From the NCBI GenBank assembly GCA_964646405.1, contig CAZYDV010000002.1:11381-75380 (forward strand): a DNA stretch of 64,000 bases. Reading direction: 5' to 3'. Within the stretch, counting starts at the first letter, position 1; every line of letters starts with the position of its first letter. The position numbers and the translations under genes were made by a program. The notes beneath the pieces are model-generated. The model was not told where the DNA came from, did not search any database, and worked only from the letters and a program-made list of their open reading frames with translations. Of this stretch, positions 37,392 to 46,299 are shown piece after piece. This DNA is from CAKZSB01 sp964646405. GTDB taxonomy: Bacteria; Pseudomonadota; Gammaproteobacteria; Granulosicoccales; Granulosicoccaceae.

Positions 37392-37824
37392 TCAAGCTTC
37401 CTTGGAAATCGATCGGACCCATTGCAACTTGTGTTGCAGGGTCAAGAAGCTATCGATGTGTTCGCACTATCACCTCATATTGGACTATCAGCCTCGCGTC
37501 TGCCGATCGGCAGTAAAGCATGCGCACAACTGGCTGCCAATGGACTTCGAATGCAGCAACACTCGACAGGCACGCCTGCGACAACCCAAATTTCATACCG
37601 TATTCCTGCCCGGATATTTTTCCCGAGATATAAAGCCTGCCACTAATGGCGCAATTCACAGCGGCACAGAAATTCGCTACACGCACAACAATTTCCACGC
37701 TGAATTTTCCGACTGATTCCTGGCATTCGCTATTACCCGTCAACGAATGGTCGATTTGCTATGATCGGTGTGTGGAAGGTTCCATCAAATTCCGGCTGCA
37801 ACTCTGCGGACAAATCCATTTCTC
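37392..37824. other. Intergenic stretch between giant lipoprotein and histidine phosphatase
   Basis: About 430 bases between two divergent genes. It holds a TGCAA-CACAAG-TTGCA dyad near the giant gene and a candidate extended -10 promoter for the phosphatase. Open frames here look like chance; no RNA gene was recognised. Confidence 0.5.
37757..37765 (+). promoter_or_regulatory. Candidate extended -10 promoter
   Basis: TGCTATGAT matches an extended -10 element (TGn plus TATGAT), ~60 bases before the histidine phosphatase ATG. No good -35 box is present, which extended -10 promoters can tolerate. Confidence 0.4.
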
Positions 37825-38442
37825 ATGACAATCATCCTGATACGCCACGGCGAGACTGATCTCAACCGCGCCAGAGTCTTGCAGCCACCCCAAACGCCAC
37901 TCAGTGCACTCGGACAACAACAGGCAACGCTCGTCACCAAGCGTTTGCGGGAGAAAAACATCGACTGCCTGCTGAGCAGCGATATGACACGAGCCGCACA
38001 AACCGCGGCTGCCATTGCTCGGGAGCTGCAATTGCCAGTGGAATATTCCACCACACTGCACGAGCGCAATTTCGGTGACCTGCGCGGCACAAGTTACGAT
38101 GAGCTCAATTTCAATCCGATGGCAAGCGACTACGCGCCACCCAACGGAGAGTCATGGCCGGAATTTCGCCAGCGTGTCGCCAACGCGTTTGCGGAAGTTT
38201 TGCGGTTCGCTGAGACGAGCAGACAAACGCTCGCCGTTGTCAGTCACGGACTGGTGATCAAGGAAATAGCAGCGCAACACCTGCAATTGACGCAGGCTGT
38301 ACCGGATCACTTCGAAAACACCTGCATCACTGTCTTTGACAAAAGCCCGCCACACCGCGCTGCATTAGTGGCAGATGCCAGGCATTTGTCCGATTTACAA
38401 AATTCAGACAAGCACACCGGCAGCCAGGGTGCGCCGGTCTGA
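37825..38442 (+). CDS. Histidine phosphatase family protein (phosphoglycerate mutase-like)
   Basis: A 205-residue member of the histidine phosphatase superfamily. The catalytic RHGETD motif is at residues 7-12 (His8 is the nucleophile), with SSDMTRAAQTA and the second catalytic His in VVSHGLVIKEI. The compact length and lack of mutase insertion suggest a phosphatase (GpmB/CobC-like) rather than a glycolytic mutase. Substrate unknown. ATG 37825 follows the -10 element; an upstream extension is open but not conserved-looking. Confidence 0.85.
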   Translation: MTIILIRHGETDLNRARVLQPPQTPLSALGQQQATLVTKRLREKNIDCLLSSDMTRAAQTAAAIARELQLPVEYSTTLHERNFGDLRGTSYDELNFNPMASDYAPPNGESWPEFRQRVANAFAEVLRFAETSRQTLAVVSHGLVIKEIAAQHLQLTQAVPDHFENTCITVFDKSPPHRAALVADARHLSDLQNSDKHTGSQGAPV

Positions 38443-38454
38443 ATTAGGTGATGC

Positions 38455-39129
38455 TCAACTGTCAGGGGACAGGATTGAATCCGCCACATAGGCATTGTTA
38501 CGGCGCTCGTCGTCCAGCGTTGACGCCGGGCCATGGCCGGGCACAAACTGCACCTCGCGCGGCAGTGGCCACAACTTTGAGACGATCGACTCGATTAGCT
38601 GCGCGTGATTGCCACGCGGAAGATCCGTGCGCCCGATCGAACCTTTGAAAAGTACATCACCCATAAACACAAAGCCAAGATCGGGCTGATAGAACACCAC
38701 GTGACCCGGCGAGTGCCCCGGACAGTGCAATACCTGAAACGTCAACCCGTCGAGCTCAACGGTGTCACCATCGTTAAGGTAACGATCCGGAGTAAATGGC
38801 TCGGCCTCATCGATACCGTATTTACCTGATTCAAGCTCATCCAGCAGCCACTGATCGTCCGGATGCGGGCCGATAATCTCGCAATTCAGCCGCCGCCGCG
38901 CCAGTGCCGCACCGCCGACGTGGTCGATGTGACCGTGCGTCAACCAGATCTGTACAATAGAAATCCCCAGCTCATTGACTGCTGCGAGCAGACGCTCGAC
39001 CTCGCCACCCGGATCAATCAGCACGCCCTGCATCGATTCTGAAGACCAGAAGATCATGGCATTCTGTTGCAGCGCCGTAACCGGAACTACCTGCAGGTTG
39101 TACTTGCTTTGCGCGTCTTCGCTCGTCAT
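38455..39129 (-). CDS. MBL-fold metallo-hydrolase (glyoxalase II-like)
   Basis: A 224-residue metallo-beta-lactamase fold protein. The zinc motif THGHIDHVGG is complete; the further His/Asp ligands are in HCPGHSPGHVVF and MGDVLF, and the last His in VPGHGP. It resembles YcbL/glyoxalase II-type hydrolases, which act on thioesters such as S-lactoylglutathione, but without the C-terminal glyoxalase II helical domain. Convergent with the histidine phosphatase gene. Confidence 0.88.
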   Translation of the reverse strand: MTSEDAQSKYNLQVVPVTALQQNAMIFWSSESMQGVLIDPGGEVERLLAAVNELGISIVQIWLTHGHIDHVGGAALARRRLNCEIIGPHPDDQWLLDELESGKYGIDEAEPFTPDRYLNDGDTVELDGLTFQVLHCPGHSPGHVVFYQPDLGFVFMGDVLFKGSIGRTDLPRGNHAQLIESIVSKLWPLPREVQFVPGHGPASTLDDERRNNAYVADSILSPDS

Positions 39130-39252
39130 TACTGTGCCAGCCTACTGATGTGACACCATTCTACTCGACGCGGTAGCCGTAAGGAGGCTGCGATCGACTA
39201 GTTTCCGGGGTTGCGACAACTTTGAATTAAGCAGGGGTGAGACGCAGTTGGA

Positions 39253-39328
39253 TGGTGGCCAGGGACGGAATCGAACCGCCGACACGGGGATTTTCAGTCC
39301 CCTGCTCTACCGACTGAGCTACCTGGCC
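39253..39328 (-). tRNA. tRNA-Phe (anticodon GAA)
   Basis: A 76-nt cloverleaf on the minus strand: acceptor GGCCAGG pairs with CCTGGCC, discriminator A, encoded CCA at the 3' end. The anticodon arm is GGGGA-CTGAAAA-TCCCC with anticodon GAA (phenylalanine UUC/UUU). D arm AGCTCAGTCGGTAGAGC and T loop GTTCGATTC are standard. Confidence 0.97.
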
Positions 39329-39505
39329 ATTGGGTACTTCATTGCGTACTGCGCTGGTTGCAGCCGTTGCCAGATCATTGCGATCCAGCGCCGAACCAAG
39401 CGGCGTATTAGACCTACTGGAGCGGTTCGAGTCAAGTCCGGCTGCGGTTTTTTGCCGCACCCTGCGATCTGACTCACCACTTCATTGCGCGACCGCCGAA
39501 GCGAT

Positions 39506-39778
39506 TCAGCCGCCCTCGGGCACGTAGCCATCCGGCATTGCGGAGCCACCACCAAAGAAGTACTTGTCCATCTCTTCCTCAAGGAATTTTCGCGCCTTGG
39601 GATCGACCGGAGTCAGGCGGTATTCGTTGATCAACATGGTTTGATGTCCAAGCCAACCCTGCCAGGCTTCTTTTGAGACGTTCTGCCAGATTCGTTTGCC
39701 CAGATCACCGGGATAGGTCGGGCGATCGAGACCTTCTGCCTCGCGCCCCAGTTTTACACAGTTGACCATACGTGCCAT
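39506..39778 (-). CDS. yggX: Fe(II)-trafficking/oxidative damage protection protein YggX
   Basis: A 90-residue protein with the YggX signature: start MARMVNCVKLGREAEGLD with the conserved Cys7, GKRIWQNVSKEAWQGWLGHQTMLINEYRL in the middle and EEEMDKYFFGGG near the end. It protects iron-sulfur proteins from oxidation and may chaperone Fe(II), though the exact role is debated. It lies directly after mutY (10 bases), as in other gammaproteobacteria; MutY itself is an iron-sulfur protein. Confidence 0.96.
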   Translation of the reverse strand: MARMVNCVKLGREAEGLDRPTYPGDLGKRIWQNVSKEAWQGWLGHQTMLINEYRLTPVDPKARKFLEEEMDKYFFGGGSAMPDGYVPEGG

Positions 39779-39788
39779 TGTCAGCTCC

Positions 39789-40874
39789 TTAAAGCATTGA
39801 TTCGGTAGCGAGGTTCAGCAGTTTGGCAACCGGAGCGGCGAGGCCGCCAGGTAACTGTCCGCCACCAAACCAAACGATTTCCTCGCCGTCCATGATGGTG
39901 GAGGGCGAAGCGCTGTTCAAGTCTATATGGACCGGATGAATGCTCAGATTGAAGTGGGTAAACGAGTGTTTCAGCACATCCCAATGGCATACATCGTCCG
40001 GTGTAAAGCGCGCGAATTTGCGTGCCGCGGCAAGCAAATCGTCTGCGGTTTGATATTCCGGCAAGCCCCACAGCCCACCCCACAAACCGGCTGGCGGCCT
40101 GCGATAGAGCAACACGCCACGTTTGCGGTCGCGAGCGATCAACATCCACACATCGCGTTCGGGTTTGTCGACTTTGGGCTTTTTAAAGGGCCAGCGGGTC
40201 GGGTTTGCGGCAGCGTAGGCGCGACAGTCCGACTGCAACGGGCAGCGTTGACAGGCGGGCGACGACCGGGTGCAGAGGGTCGCCCCCAGATCCATCATTG
40301 CCTGGTTAAATTCGCCCGTTCGTTGCTCAGGCGTGATCGATTCGGTCAGCGCCCAGAGGCGCTTTTGCACAGAAGCCTTGCCGGGCCAGCCATCAACCGC
40401 GAACGCGCGGCACAATACGCGCTTGACGTTGCCATCGAGGATAGACGCGTAATCGCCGTTGGCCAGGCTGACAATAGCGCCGGCGGTTGAGCGACCAATA
40501 CCGGGTAGCTGCACCAGTCCATCGACAGTTGTCGGGAATGCGCCATTAAATTCGTCTACTACGGCTTTAGCAGCCTTGTGTAAATTTCGCGCGCGAGCGT
40601 AATAGCCCAGGCCCGACCAGTGGGCCAGCACCTGGTCCTGACTCGCGCCGGCCAGTGACTGCACATCCGGGAAGCTCGCGAGGAACCGTTCGAAGTAGGG
40701 TATGACGGTTGTGACCTGAGTCTGCTGCAGCATGATCTCGGACACCCAGACCCGATAGGGTGTCGGGTTTTGTTGCCACGGTAGATTCTTGCGGCCGTGT
40801 TTATCGAACCACTGCAATACCCGATCAGAAAATTGACTGGCGGCGATTGGCGTGCTCGGCGGCGACTTACTCAT
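39789..40874 (-). CDS. mutY: A/G-specific adenine DNA glycosylase
   Basis: Removes A mispaired with 8-oxoG or G. From ATG 40874 (361 residues; earlier in-frame codons lie inside asmA in a different reading). Catalytic Glu46 is in SEIMLQQTQVTTV; the helix-hairpin-helix VQLPGIGRSTAGAI and catalytic Asp147 in LDGNVKRV follow; the [4Fe-4S] cluster ligands are Cys201/208/211/217. A Nudix-like C-terminal domain (~240-361) that recognises 8-oxoG ends the protein. Start overlaps the asmA stop by eight bases. Confidence 0.96.
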   Translation of the reverse strand: MSKSPPSTPIAASQFSDRVLQWFDKHGRKNLPWQQNPTPYRVWVSEIMLQQTQVTTVIPYFERFLASFPDVQSLAGASQDQVLAHWSGLGYYARARNLHKAAKAVVDEFNGAFPTTVDGLVQLPGIGRSTAGAIVSLANGDYASILDGNVKRVLCRAFAVDGWPGKASVQKRLWALTESITPEQRTGEFNQAMMDLGATLCTRSSPACQRCPLQSDCRAYAAANPTRWPFKKPKVDKPERDVWMLIARDRKRGVLLYRRPPAGLWGGLWGLPEYQTADDLLAAARKFARFTPDDVCHWDVLKHSFTHFNLSIHPVHIDLNSASPSTIMDGEEIVWFGGGQLPGGLAAPVAKLLNLATESML

Positions 40875-43395
40875 CCAGCAAATTGGACAGCTCGCGGCGA
40901 GTCTCTTCCCTAAGCTCGGATCCAAAGCGCGCCTTACCATCTTCCAGCGCGCGCAGAAAATCGTCGTCTGAACCGGCTGCCTCATCGGCGGCGGCGGTCG
41001 GCACCTCGCTGACCATTTTGGATTCGACCGAGTCGCGTTCTCGCTGCAATTCAGATTCGAGCTCAGTGTCTCTTTGTGTCTCCCGCTTATCCTGCGTTTC
41101 CCGACGCTGTTGCAGCAGCTCATCGCGCCGTTGCAACAACACCTCTTGCAAGCGCGCACGCAATTCGCTTTTACTCAGACCGCTGAAGTTGTCGTACAGA
41201 GCGGCAACGTCGCCACGCAGTCGCAAAGGCAACTGCAAGCCGTTGAGAATCACCAGATCATCGTTGCCCTGGCCGGTACCGGTGGTCAGCGTGCCGGTCA
41301 GCGCCAGATCGAGCGCGGCGGCCGAGAAGTCGATCTCTCCGAGGCCGGTGACTCGCATCAGTGGTGTGGTCAAAGACAGATCTTCACTGCGCAGCAGATA
41401 CTTCTCAAAAACTGCTGACAGATTCAATTCGGTGTAGCTCGTCTCAAGTGCCTGATCGCTGTCGGGCTCGGTGGTATCGAGCAGGCGCGCACGGGCTTGC
41501 CGAAGCTCGTCTGCCATATTCACAAAGTACAGCGAGCCATTGGTAAGCTTGGTCGACACGGCACCATTGGCGCTATTGATCAGCTCGGCCAGCAGCGCAC
41601 CGCGACCGTGCAGATCGACGTTCACGTTGCCGGTGCCGGACAACATGACATCATCGCTTTTATAGTGGTCCCGCAATAGCGGGCCGAGCTCGAAGCCATT
41701 GAGGTTGACGGTGGCTGAACTACGCGGCGGATCGACACTCGCGTCCAGTATCAGCGTGGCGAATGCGGAGCCGGAGTAGAGCCCGCCAATGGCTTCGCGC
41801 ACTTCGAAAAGATCTTTTTTCAACACCAGCGGCAACTTGACGTTAGCGAGCTCGACGCCGGCGACCCGGATGCGATCAAAATCGAGTTGACCACGGATAT
41901 CGAGCAACGCTAACACCGCGAACAGCCTGGCGATGGGATCGACGGACTGCGGCCCGATCGGGTCAGTTGCCCGATCGGCCAAAGTCAGGTTGCGGTAGCG
42001 ATCCAGGTCGAAATCACTAACGGCAAGTTCAAACGTAATCGGCTGCACGCTGGACTGAATATCCGCGGTCTCGATGTGCCCGCTCAACACCGTGTCATCG
42101 ATCGTGATCTGCAGTTGATTCAACGCCAGCAACTGACCTGACTGGCGGATATCGCTCTGAAATTGCACCTGTTGGAAAAGTGCTTGATCGGGAGGGAGTT
42201 GCAGGCCCAACGCGCTGGCCCACGGCCGGGCATCGAATCGCTCGCTGCGCAGCGTGCCGCTGTAGATTGGTGACGTCGCAAGATTGGTCGCCAGCAGCTC
42301 CCCGCGCAGCGTGATGCCACCCGATTCGAACTCGATTCCAGACAACGCGAGTTCGCCGGCGCTGTACTGCAGGCGCGTGTCGATGCTGACGTTTCGAAGC
42401 AGATTGCCATCGAACCCGGCGGGCATCCGCAACCCCAGGTCAACCAGCAAATTCGCACCGTCGATGCCATCGGCATGCAACTCGCCAAACACCGCGGGCT
42501 CCGACAGCACCTGAGCGATATAGAGCTCGCCGCGAAAAGGCATATCTGCCAGCGTGCCAACCAGAGCCTTCAACTCGAGCGTCTGCTCGTCTATGTCGGC
42601 GACCATCTTGCCGGCCAGTGAGGTGCTCAGGTGACGGGTCGGTCGGTCGGCCCGATTGGTTGTGGTATCGAGGTTGGCAAGATCCAGAAAGAAGCGATTC
42701 TGTTGGAGATCGAGCTCGACTTCGGCGCGCGCCGCGACGCTTGTCGTGAATTCACCGTTGCCCGGCACTGCGTCGAATTGCAGCGCCAGGTCGAATGGCG
42801 CTAACAGGCTGACTGGCCCAGATTGCAGTGCAATATTTTGCAATTCTGCCTGACTTTCTTTTTGTCGGTCGATCCAGTTGACCTGCCCGCTGGCAACAAC
42901 CAGCTCACCAATCGACAACAGCCCTGCCACTGGCGCCGCCGCTTCGATCTCCTGCAATATGTTTTCATCGCTGCGCGCCTCAACGAGCGAAGTCTGCTGC
43001 ATCAGATCATCCCAGTTGCTTCGGCCCTCCTCGTCACGCTGCAGGTTCAGTTGTGCGCCTCGCAGCTCAAGATTATTGATGGAGATGTCACCACCGAGCA
43101 GCGGCAGCCAGTCGAGGCGCAGTCGCACGTGTTCGATTTCGGCAAAGGCGTCGGTCTCAAAGCCAGCGGCATTGGCGATCCAGACATCGCGCAGCGACAG
43201 ACCCACACCGGGGAACAGCATGGCCCTGATATCGCCACGGATTTGCACATCGCGGCCAGTTCGATCCAGCATCGATTGCTGTATCCGGTCGCGATAATGC
43301 GCCATGTCCTGATCGTGAAACACATACGCAGCACCCAGCACCACGCCCGAGGCGATCACGAGCATCAGCAGTGTAAGGCGTTGGTACAGTTTCAT
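40867..43395 (-). CDS. AsmA family protein
   Basis: An 842-residue inner-membrane-anchored periplasmic protein of the AsmA group, thought to act in phospholipid transport to the outer membrane. A signal anchor at residues 6-25 is followed by the AsmA N-terminal domain (IQQSMLDRTGRDVQIRGDIRAMLFPGVGLSLRDVWIANAAGF), long repeating beta-strands, and the AsmA C-terminal domain including LDLHGRGAL-type and ITGLGEIDFSAAALDLALTGTL-type motifs around 560-690. The last ~130 residues form an Arg/Glu-rich coiled coil, not found in E. coli AsmA (617 aa). Upstream of mutY on the same strand. Confidence 0.85.
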   Translation of the reverse strand: MKLYQRLTLLMLVIASGVVLGAAYVFHDQDMAHYRDRIQQSMLDRTGRDVQIRGDIRAMLFPGVGLSLRDVWIANAAGFETDAFAEIEHVRLRLDWLPLLGGDISINNLELRGAQLNLQRDEEGRSNWDDLMQQTSLVEARSDENILQEIEAAAPVAGLLSIGELVVASGQVNWIDRQKESQAELQNIALQSGPVSLLAPFDLALQFDAVPGNGEFTTSVAARAEVELDLQQNRFFLDLANLDTTTNRADRPTRHLSTSLAGKMVADIDEQTLELKALVGTLADMPFRGELYIAQVLSEPAVFGELHADGIDGANLLVDLGLRMPAGFDGNLLRNVSIDTRLQYSAGELALSGIEFESGGITLRGELLATNLATSPIYSGTLRSERFDARPWASALGLQLPPDQALFQQVQFQSDIRQSGQLLALNQLQITIDDTVLSGHIETADIQSSVQPITFELAVSDFDLDRYRNLTLADRATDPIGPQSVDPIARLFAVLALLDIRGQLDFDRIRVAGVELANVKLPLVLKKDLFEVREAIGGLYSGSAFATLILDASVDPPRSSATVNLNGFELGPLLRDHYKSDDVMLSGTGNVNVDLHGRGALLAELINSANGAVSTKLTNGSLYFVNMADELRQARARLLDTTEPDSDQALETSYTELNLSAVFEKYLLRSEDLSLTTPLMRVTGLGEIDFSAAALDLALTGTLTTGTGQGNDDLVILNGLQLPLRLRGDVAALYDNFSGLSKSELRARLQEVLLQRRDELLQQRRETQDKRETQRDTELESELQRERDSVESKMVSEVPTAAADEAAGSDDDFLRALEDGKARFGSELREETRRELSNLLDE

Positions 43396-43529
43396 CCGGA
43401 AACGCGAAAGGCTCGGCCAATCAGGTACATGCTAGCGGTGGAGTTTGCAGTGATTGCATTTTGGTAATGTCCGCTATTGTGCAACAGGCGGGCTGACGAT
43501 TAAACCGATAACTAGTAGAAATGTCGGAT

Positions 43530-44012
43530 TCAGATGCCTGGCGCACGCCAGTGACCGGATTTGCCGCCCTTCTTTTCGAGCAGGCCGACCTGATTGATCT
43601 GCATTCCGCGGTCGATCGCCTTACACATGTCGTAGATCGTCAGTAGCGCCACCTGCAGCGCCGTCAGGGCCTCCATTTCTACTCCGGTCTGAGAGCGCGT
43701 TTCGGCGCGCGCACGCGCAACCACGCAGTTGGCCGACTGATCAATATCGAAGTCGAGCTCGACGCGCGTCAGACCGATGGGATGGCACAGTGGGATCAGA
43801 TCGCTGGTGCGCTTGGAGCCCATGATGCCGGCCACCCGCGCAATGCCGAGCACGTCGCCCTTTTTGTGTCCACCATCGACAATCATCGCCAGTGTCTCCG
43901 GCTGCATCTCGATTCGCCCGCTGGCAATCGCCACCCGATGGGTCACGTCTTTGTCGCCCACATCAACCATGTGTGCCTCGCCGCGGTTGTTGAAATGGGT
44001 CAGTTCGGACAT
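43530..44012 (-). CDS. moaC: Cyclic pyranopterin monophosphate synthase
   Basis: Second enzyme of molybdopterin synthesis, cyclising the MoaA product to cPMP. The 160 residues contain the family motifs MVDVGDKDVTHRVAIASG, GIMGSKRTSDLIPLCHPI and GVEMEALTALQVALLTIYDMCKAIDRGM, with the catalytic Lys in the last part and the His/Asp of the middle motif. It diverges from moaDE with 95 bases between, so moaC and moaDE are not a single operon here. No moaA or moaB is in the window. Confidence 0.96.
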   Translation of the reverse strand: MSELTHFNNRGEAHMVDVGDKDVTHRVAIASGRIEMQPETLAMIVDGGHKKGDVLGIARVAGIMGSKRTSDLIPLCHPIGLTRVELDFDIDQSANCVVARARAETRSQTGVEMEALTALQVALLTIYDMCKAIDRGMQINQVGLLEKKGGKSGHWRAPGI

Positions 44013-44107
44013 TCGGCTCTCCGGCTCGGCAGGGGTAAATAGGACAAAGGTGGGTAATTTGACCGGCGACTCTTGGTCGCGATCATCAGTGCGTGCATAA
44101 TGAAATC

Positions 44108-44341
44108 ATGTCAGTCAAAGTCAAACTCTTCGCCAGCATGCGCGAGTATCTCGGAATCAGTGAGACCGAGGTCCCGATCGAAAAAATCCAGAACGTCGCA
44201 GACGTCTGGCAGGCGATAGCACAGGACAAGCCGATGCCGGAAAATACCCTGTGTGCTGTCAACCTCGAACACACCAGCGAAGCCGCCGCGATCAAAGACG
44301 GTGACGAAGTGGCGTTTTTTCCACCCGTGACGGGGGGCTAG
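44108..44341 (+). CDS. moaD: Molybdopterin synthase sulfur carrier subunit
   Basis: A 77-residue ubiquitin-fold sulfur carrier ending in the required Gly-Gly (PPVTGG), the C-terminus that is thiocarboxylated. It begins KVKLFASMREYLG and has the FFPPVTGG end. ATG 44108 is preferred; GTG 44093 is an alternative. A candidate promoter (TTGGTC 44073-44078, CATAAT 44096-44101, spacing 17) would place the transcript start near the ATG itself, so the mRNA may be leaderless; this is inference. moaE follows after three bases. Confidence 0.93.
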   Translation: MSVKVKLFASMREYLGISETEVPIEKIQNVADVWQAIAQDKPMPENTLCAVNLEHTSEAAAIKDGDEVAFFPPVTGG

Positions 44342-44344
44342 CCG

Positions 44345-44791
44345 ATGGCGGTTAACATCTGCGCTGGGCCGTTCGAACCGTTGGCCGCGCTGAAAGACCA
44401 CCAAGATCGCCTGCAGCCCGGCTCGTTCGGTGCGACGGCAACATTTGTCGGCACCATGCGTGACTTCAATGAAGGGGACGATGTTCAAGCCATGACGCTG
44501 GAACACTACCCCGGCATGACCGAGTCACAGCTACAACTCATTATAGATGATGCCAGCAATCAATGGCCGTTGCAGGACGTGCTGCTGGTGCATCGGGTGG
44601 GAGACATTCGGCCAGGCGACCCAATCGTGCTCGTCGCCTGCTGGTCAGCACACCGCGCCGCCGCGTTTGACGCCTGTCGCTTCCTCATGGAGGCACTGAA
44701 ATCGCGCGCACCGTTCTGGAAGCGAGAAACACTGGCGAATCAATCGAGCCGCTGGGTTGAGAAAAACACGTCAGGCTACTCCACTCACTAG
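44345..44791 (+). CDS. moaE: Molybdopterin synthase catalytic subunit
   Basis: Large subunit of molybdopterin synthase, which inserts the dithiolene sulfurs from MoaD into cPMP. The 148 residues show GATATFVGTMRDFN, EHYPGMTE, VHRVGDIRPGDPIVLVACWSAHRAAAFDACRFLMEALKSRAPFWKRE; the two Lys in the KSRAPFWKRE stretch are the active-site lysines. Overall family match is full length. It is read with moaD from one short operon. Confidence 0.95.
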   Translation: MAVNICAGPFEPLAALKDHQDRLQPGSFGATATFVGTMRDFNEGDDVQAMTLEHYPGMTESQLQLIIDDASNQWPLQDVLLVHRVGDIRPGDPIVLVACWSAHRAAAFDACRFLMEALKSRAPFWKRETLANQSSRWVEKNTSGYSTH

Positions 44792-44798
44792 TCAGCGC

Positions 44799-46160
44799 TT
44801 ACTCGATCAACAGAAACCGGCTGCTGTTTCCGCGCTGCACGTTGAACATCGTTGACGTCCTGTCTCGAGACACCGCCATCGCAAGCTCTTCCACATCAGA
44901 CACCCCAATCCGGTTGGCCGACAAAATGATATCGCCGGCACGCAGACCCCGATTGGCCATGTTGCTGCCACGCTCGACGGTGGCGACGACGACGTAGCCG
45001 CGACCGCTGCTTGTCTCTGCATTTTCGAACGTTGCGCCGTCCAGGTGCGAGGCGAGCGCGACGCCCTGAATCGTGTCGTTGTCGTTTGCACGCACCTGCA
45101 CACTGGTCTCGTACAGTTGCTTGTTGCGGTAGAAAAAGATATCGATACTCTCATCGATCTGTAACAGCCCGATCGCGTTGCGCACATCGCTGACGGTCTG
45201 CACCTTGCGATCACCGATCTCCACCAACACATCACCCCGCTTCAAGCCACCGGCCTCGGCAGCCGAACCGGCCTCAACCGCTGCGATCACAACGCCTCGC
45301 TTGACGCCAAATACGTCCTGCAGATCGGCCGTGAGTTCCTGCACTGATATACCGACTCGACCACGCCGCACTTCACCGGTCGCGAGAATCTGTCGCAATA
45401 GCTGTTGTGCCATGTTAGCCGGAATGGCGAAACCAATACCGACGTTGCCGCCACCCGGGCCGACGATCGCCGTATTGATACCGACGAGCTCACCACGCAG
45501 GTTGACCAGTGCACCGCCCGAGTTGCCTGGATTGATCGAGGCATCGGTCTGAACAAAATCCTCAACTTCCTCGATCCCAAGCCCGCTTCGACCCAGCGCA
45601 GATACGATGCCCGAGGTCACCGTCTGCCCCAGGCCAAAAGGGTTACCTATAGCAACGACGAAGTCACCAACCCGCAACGCATCGGAATTCGCCCAGGTTA
45701 GTTGTTCGAGCCCATCGGCGGCAATCTTGACTACAGCGATGTCTGCCACAGGATCCTGACCAATCAGCTCGGCGCTGAATTCACGGCCATCGGTAAGGGT
45801 CACCATGATCTCGCGCGCATCGGCGATGACGTGCTGGTTAGTGATAATGGTGCCATTGTCGGCATCGACGATTACGCCCGAACCCAGGCTTTGGGTTTCG
45901 CGCTGCCGGTTGCCTTGTGGCAGGTTGAAGAAACGCCGGAAGAACGGATCTTCGAAAAAGGGGTCGCGCTGTGCCTCGACCGATCCACTGGTGGAGATGT
46001 TGACCACAGCGGGCGTGGCGGATTCGAGCATCGGTGCCAGGCTCGGCAGCGGCTGTCCATCGACAATGGCCGGCAGCCCGCCCGCAGGCAGTTGCGACGA
46101 ACTCAGCAATGAAACGATGATCAGGCAAGCCCCGGTCAGGTGCTTGAGAAGCTGGTGCAT
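44799..46160 (-). CDS. DegQ/HtrA-like periplasmic serine protease
   Basis: Periplasmic quality-control protease with a signal peptide (from ATG 46160, residues 1-~26), trypsin-like domain and two PDZ domains. Catalytic triad His110 (IITNQHVIA), Asp140 (DPVADIAVV) and Ser214 (NPGNSGGAL) are intact; the first PDZ starts at VQELTADLQD and the second near IQGVALASHLDG. Length 453 residues. It resembles DegQ/DegS rather than long DegP; the segment RDPFFEDPFFRRFF before the protease domain is the LA-loop-like region typical of DegQ/DegP. No rseA/rseB neighbour is seen. Confidence 0.92.
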   Translation of the reverse strand: MHQLLKHLTGACLIIVSLLSSSQLPAGGLPAIVDGQPLPSLAPMLESATPAVVNISTSGSVEAQRDPFFEDPFFRRFFNLPQGNRQRETQSLGSGVIVDADNGTIITNQHVIADAREIMVTLTDGREFSAELIGQDPVADIAVVKIAADGLEQLTWANSDALRVGDFVVAIGNPFGLGQTVTSGIVSALGRSGLGIEEVEDFVQTDASINPGNSGGALVNLRGELVGINTAIVGPGGGNVGIGFAIPANMAQQLLRQILATGEVRRGRVGISVQELTADLQDVFGVKRGVVIAAVEAGSAAEAGGLKRGDVLVEIGDRKVQTVSDVRNAIGLLQIDESIDIFFYRNKQLYETSVQVRANDNDTIQGVALASHLDGATFENAETSSGRGYVVVATVERGSNMANRGLRAGDIILSANRIGVSDVEELAMAVSRDRTSTMFNVQRGNSSRFLLIE

Positions 46161-46299
46161 AGGGTCTGTAGTGATTGCGATAGTCGTCGGCGTGGTTGTC
46201 AATTATACAATCAGTGCTACGTTCAGCGCGGTTCTTCGGCGATGACAAACGGTTCGATGCGGGTTAAATTGTGGGCTCCTTCGCAACCCACCACTGCCA

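Noticed and set aside
37450..37743. A 97-codon minus-strand frame upstream of the giant gene
   Set aside because: No start signal, no recognisable domain, and similar chance frames exist on the other strand.
40874..41159. N-terminal extension of MutY to position 41159
   Set aside because: The extra 95 residues are a different-frame reading of asmA; MutY homologues start near ATG 40874.
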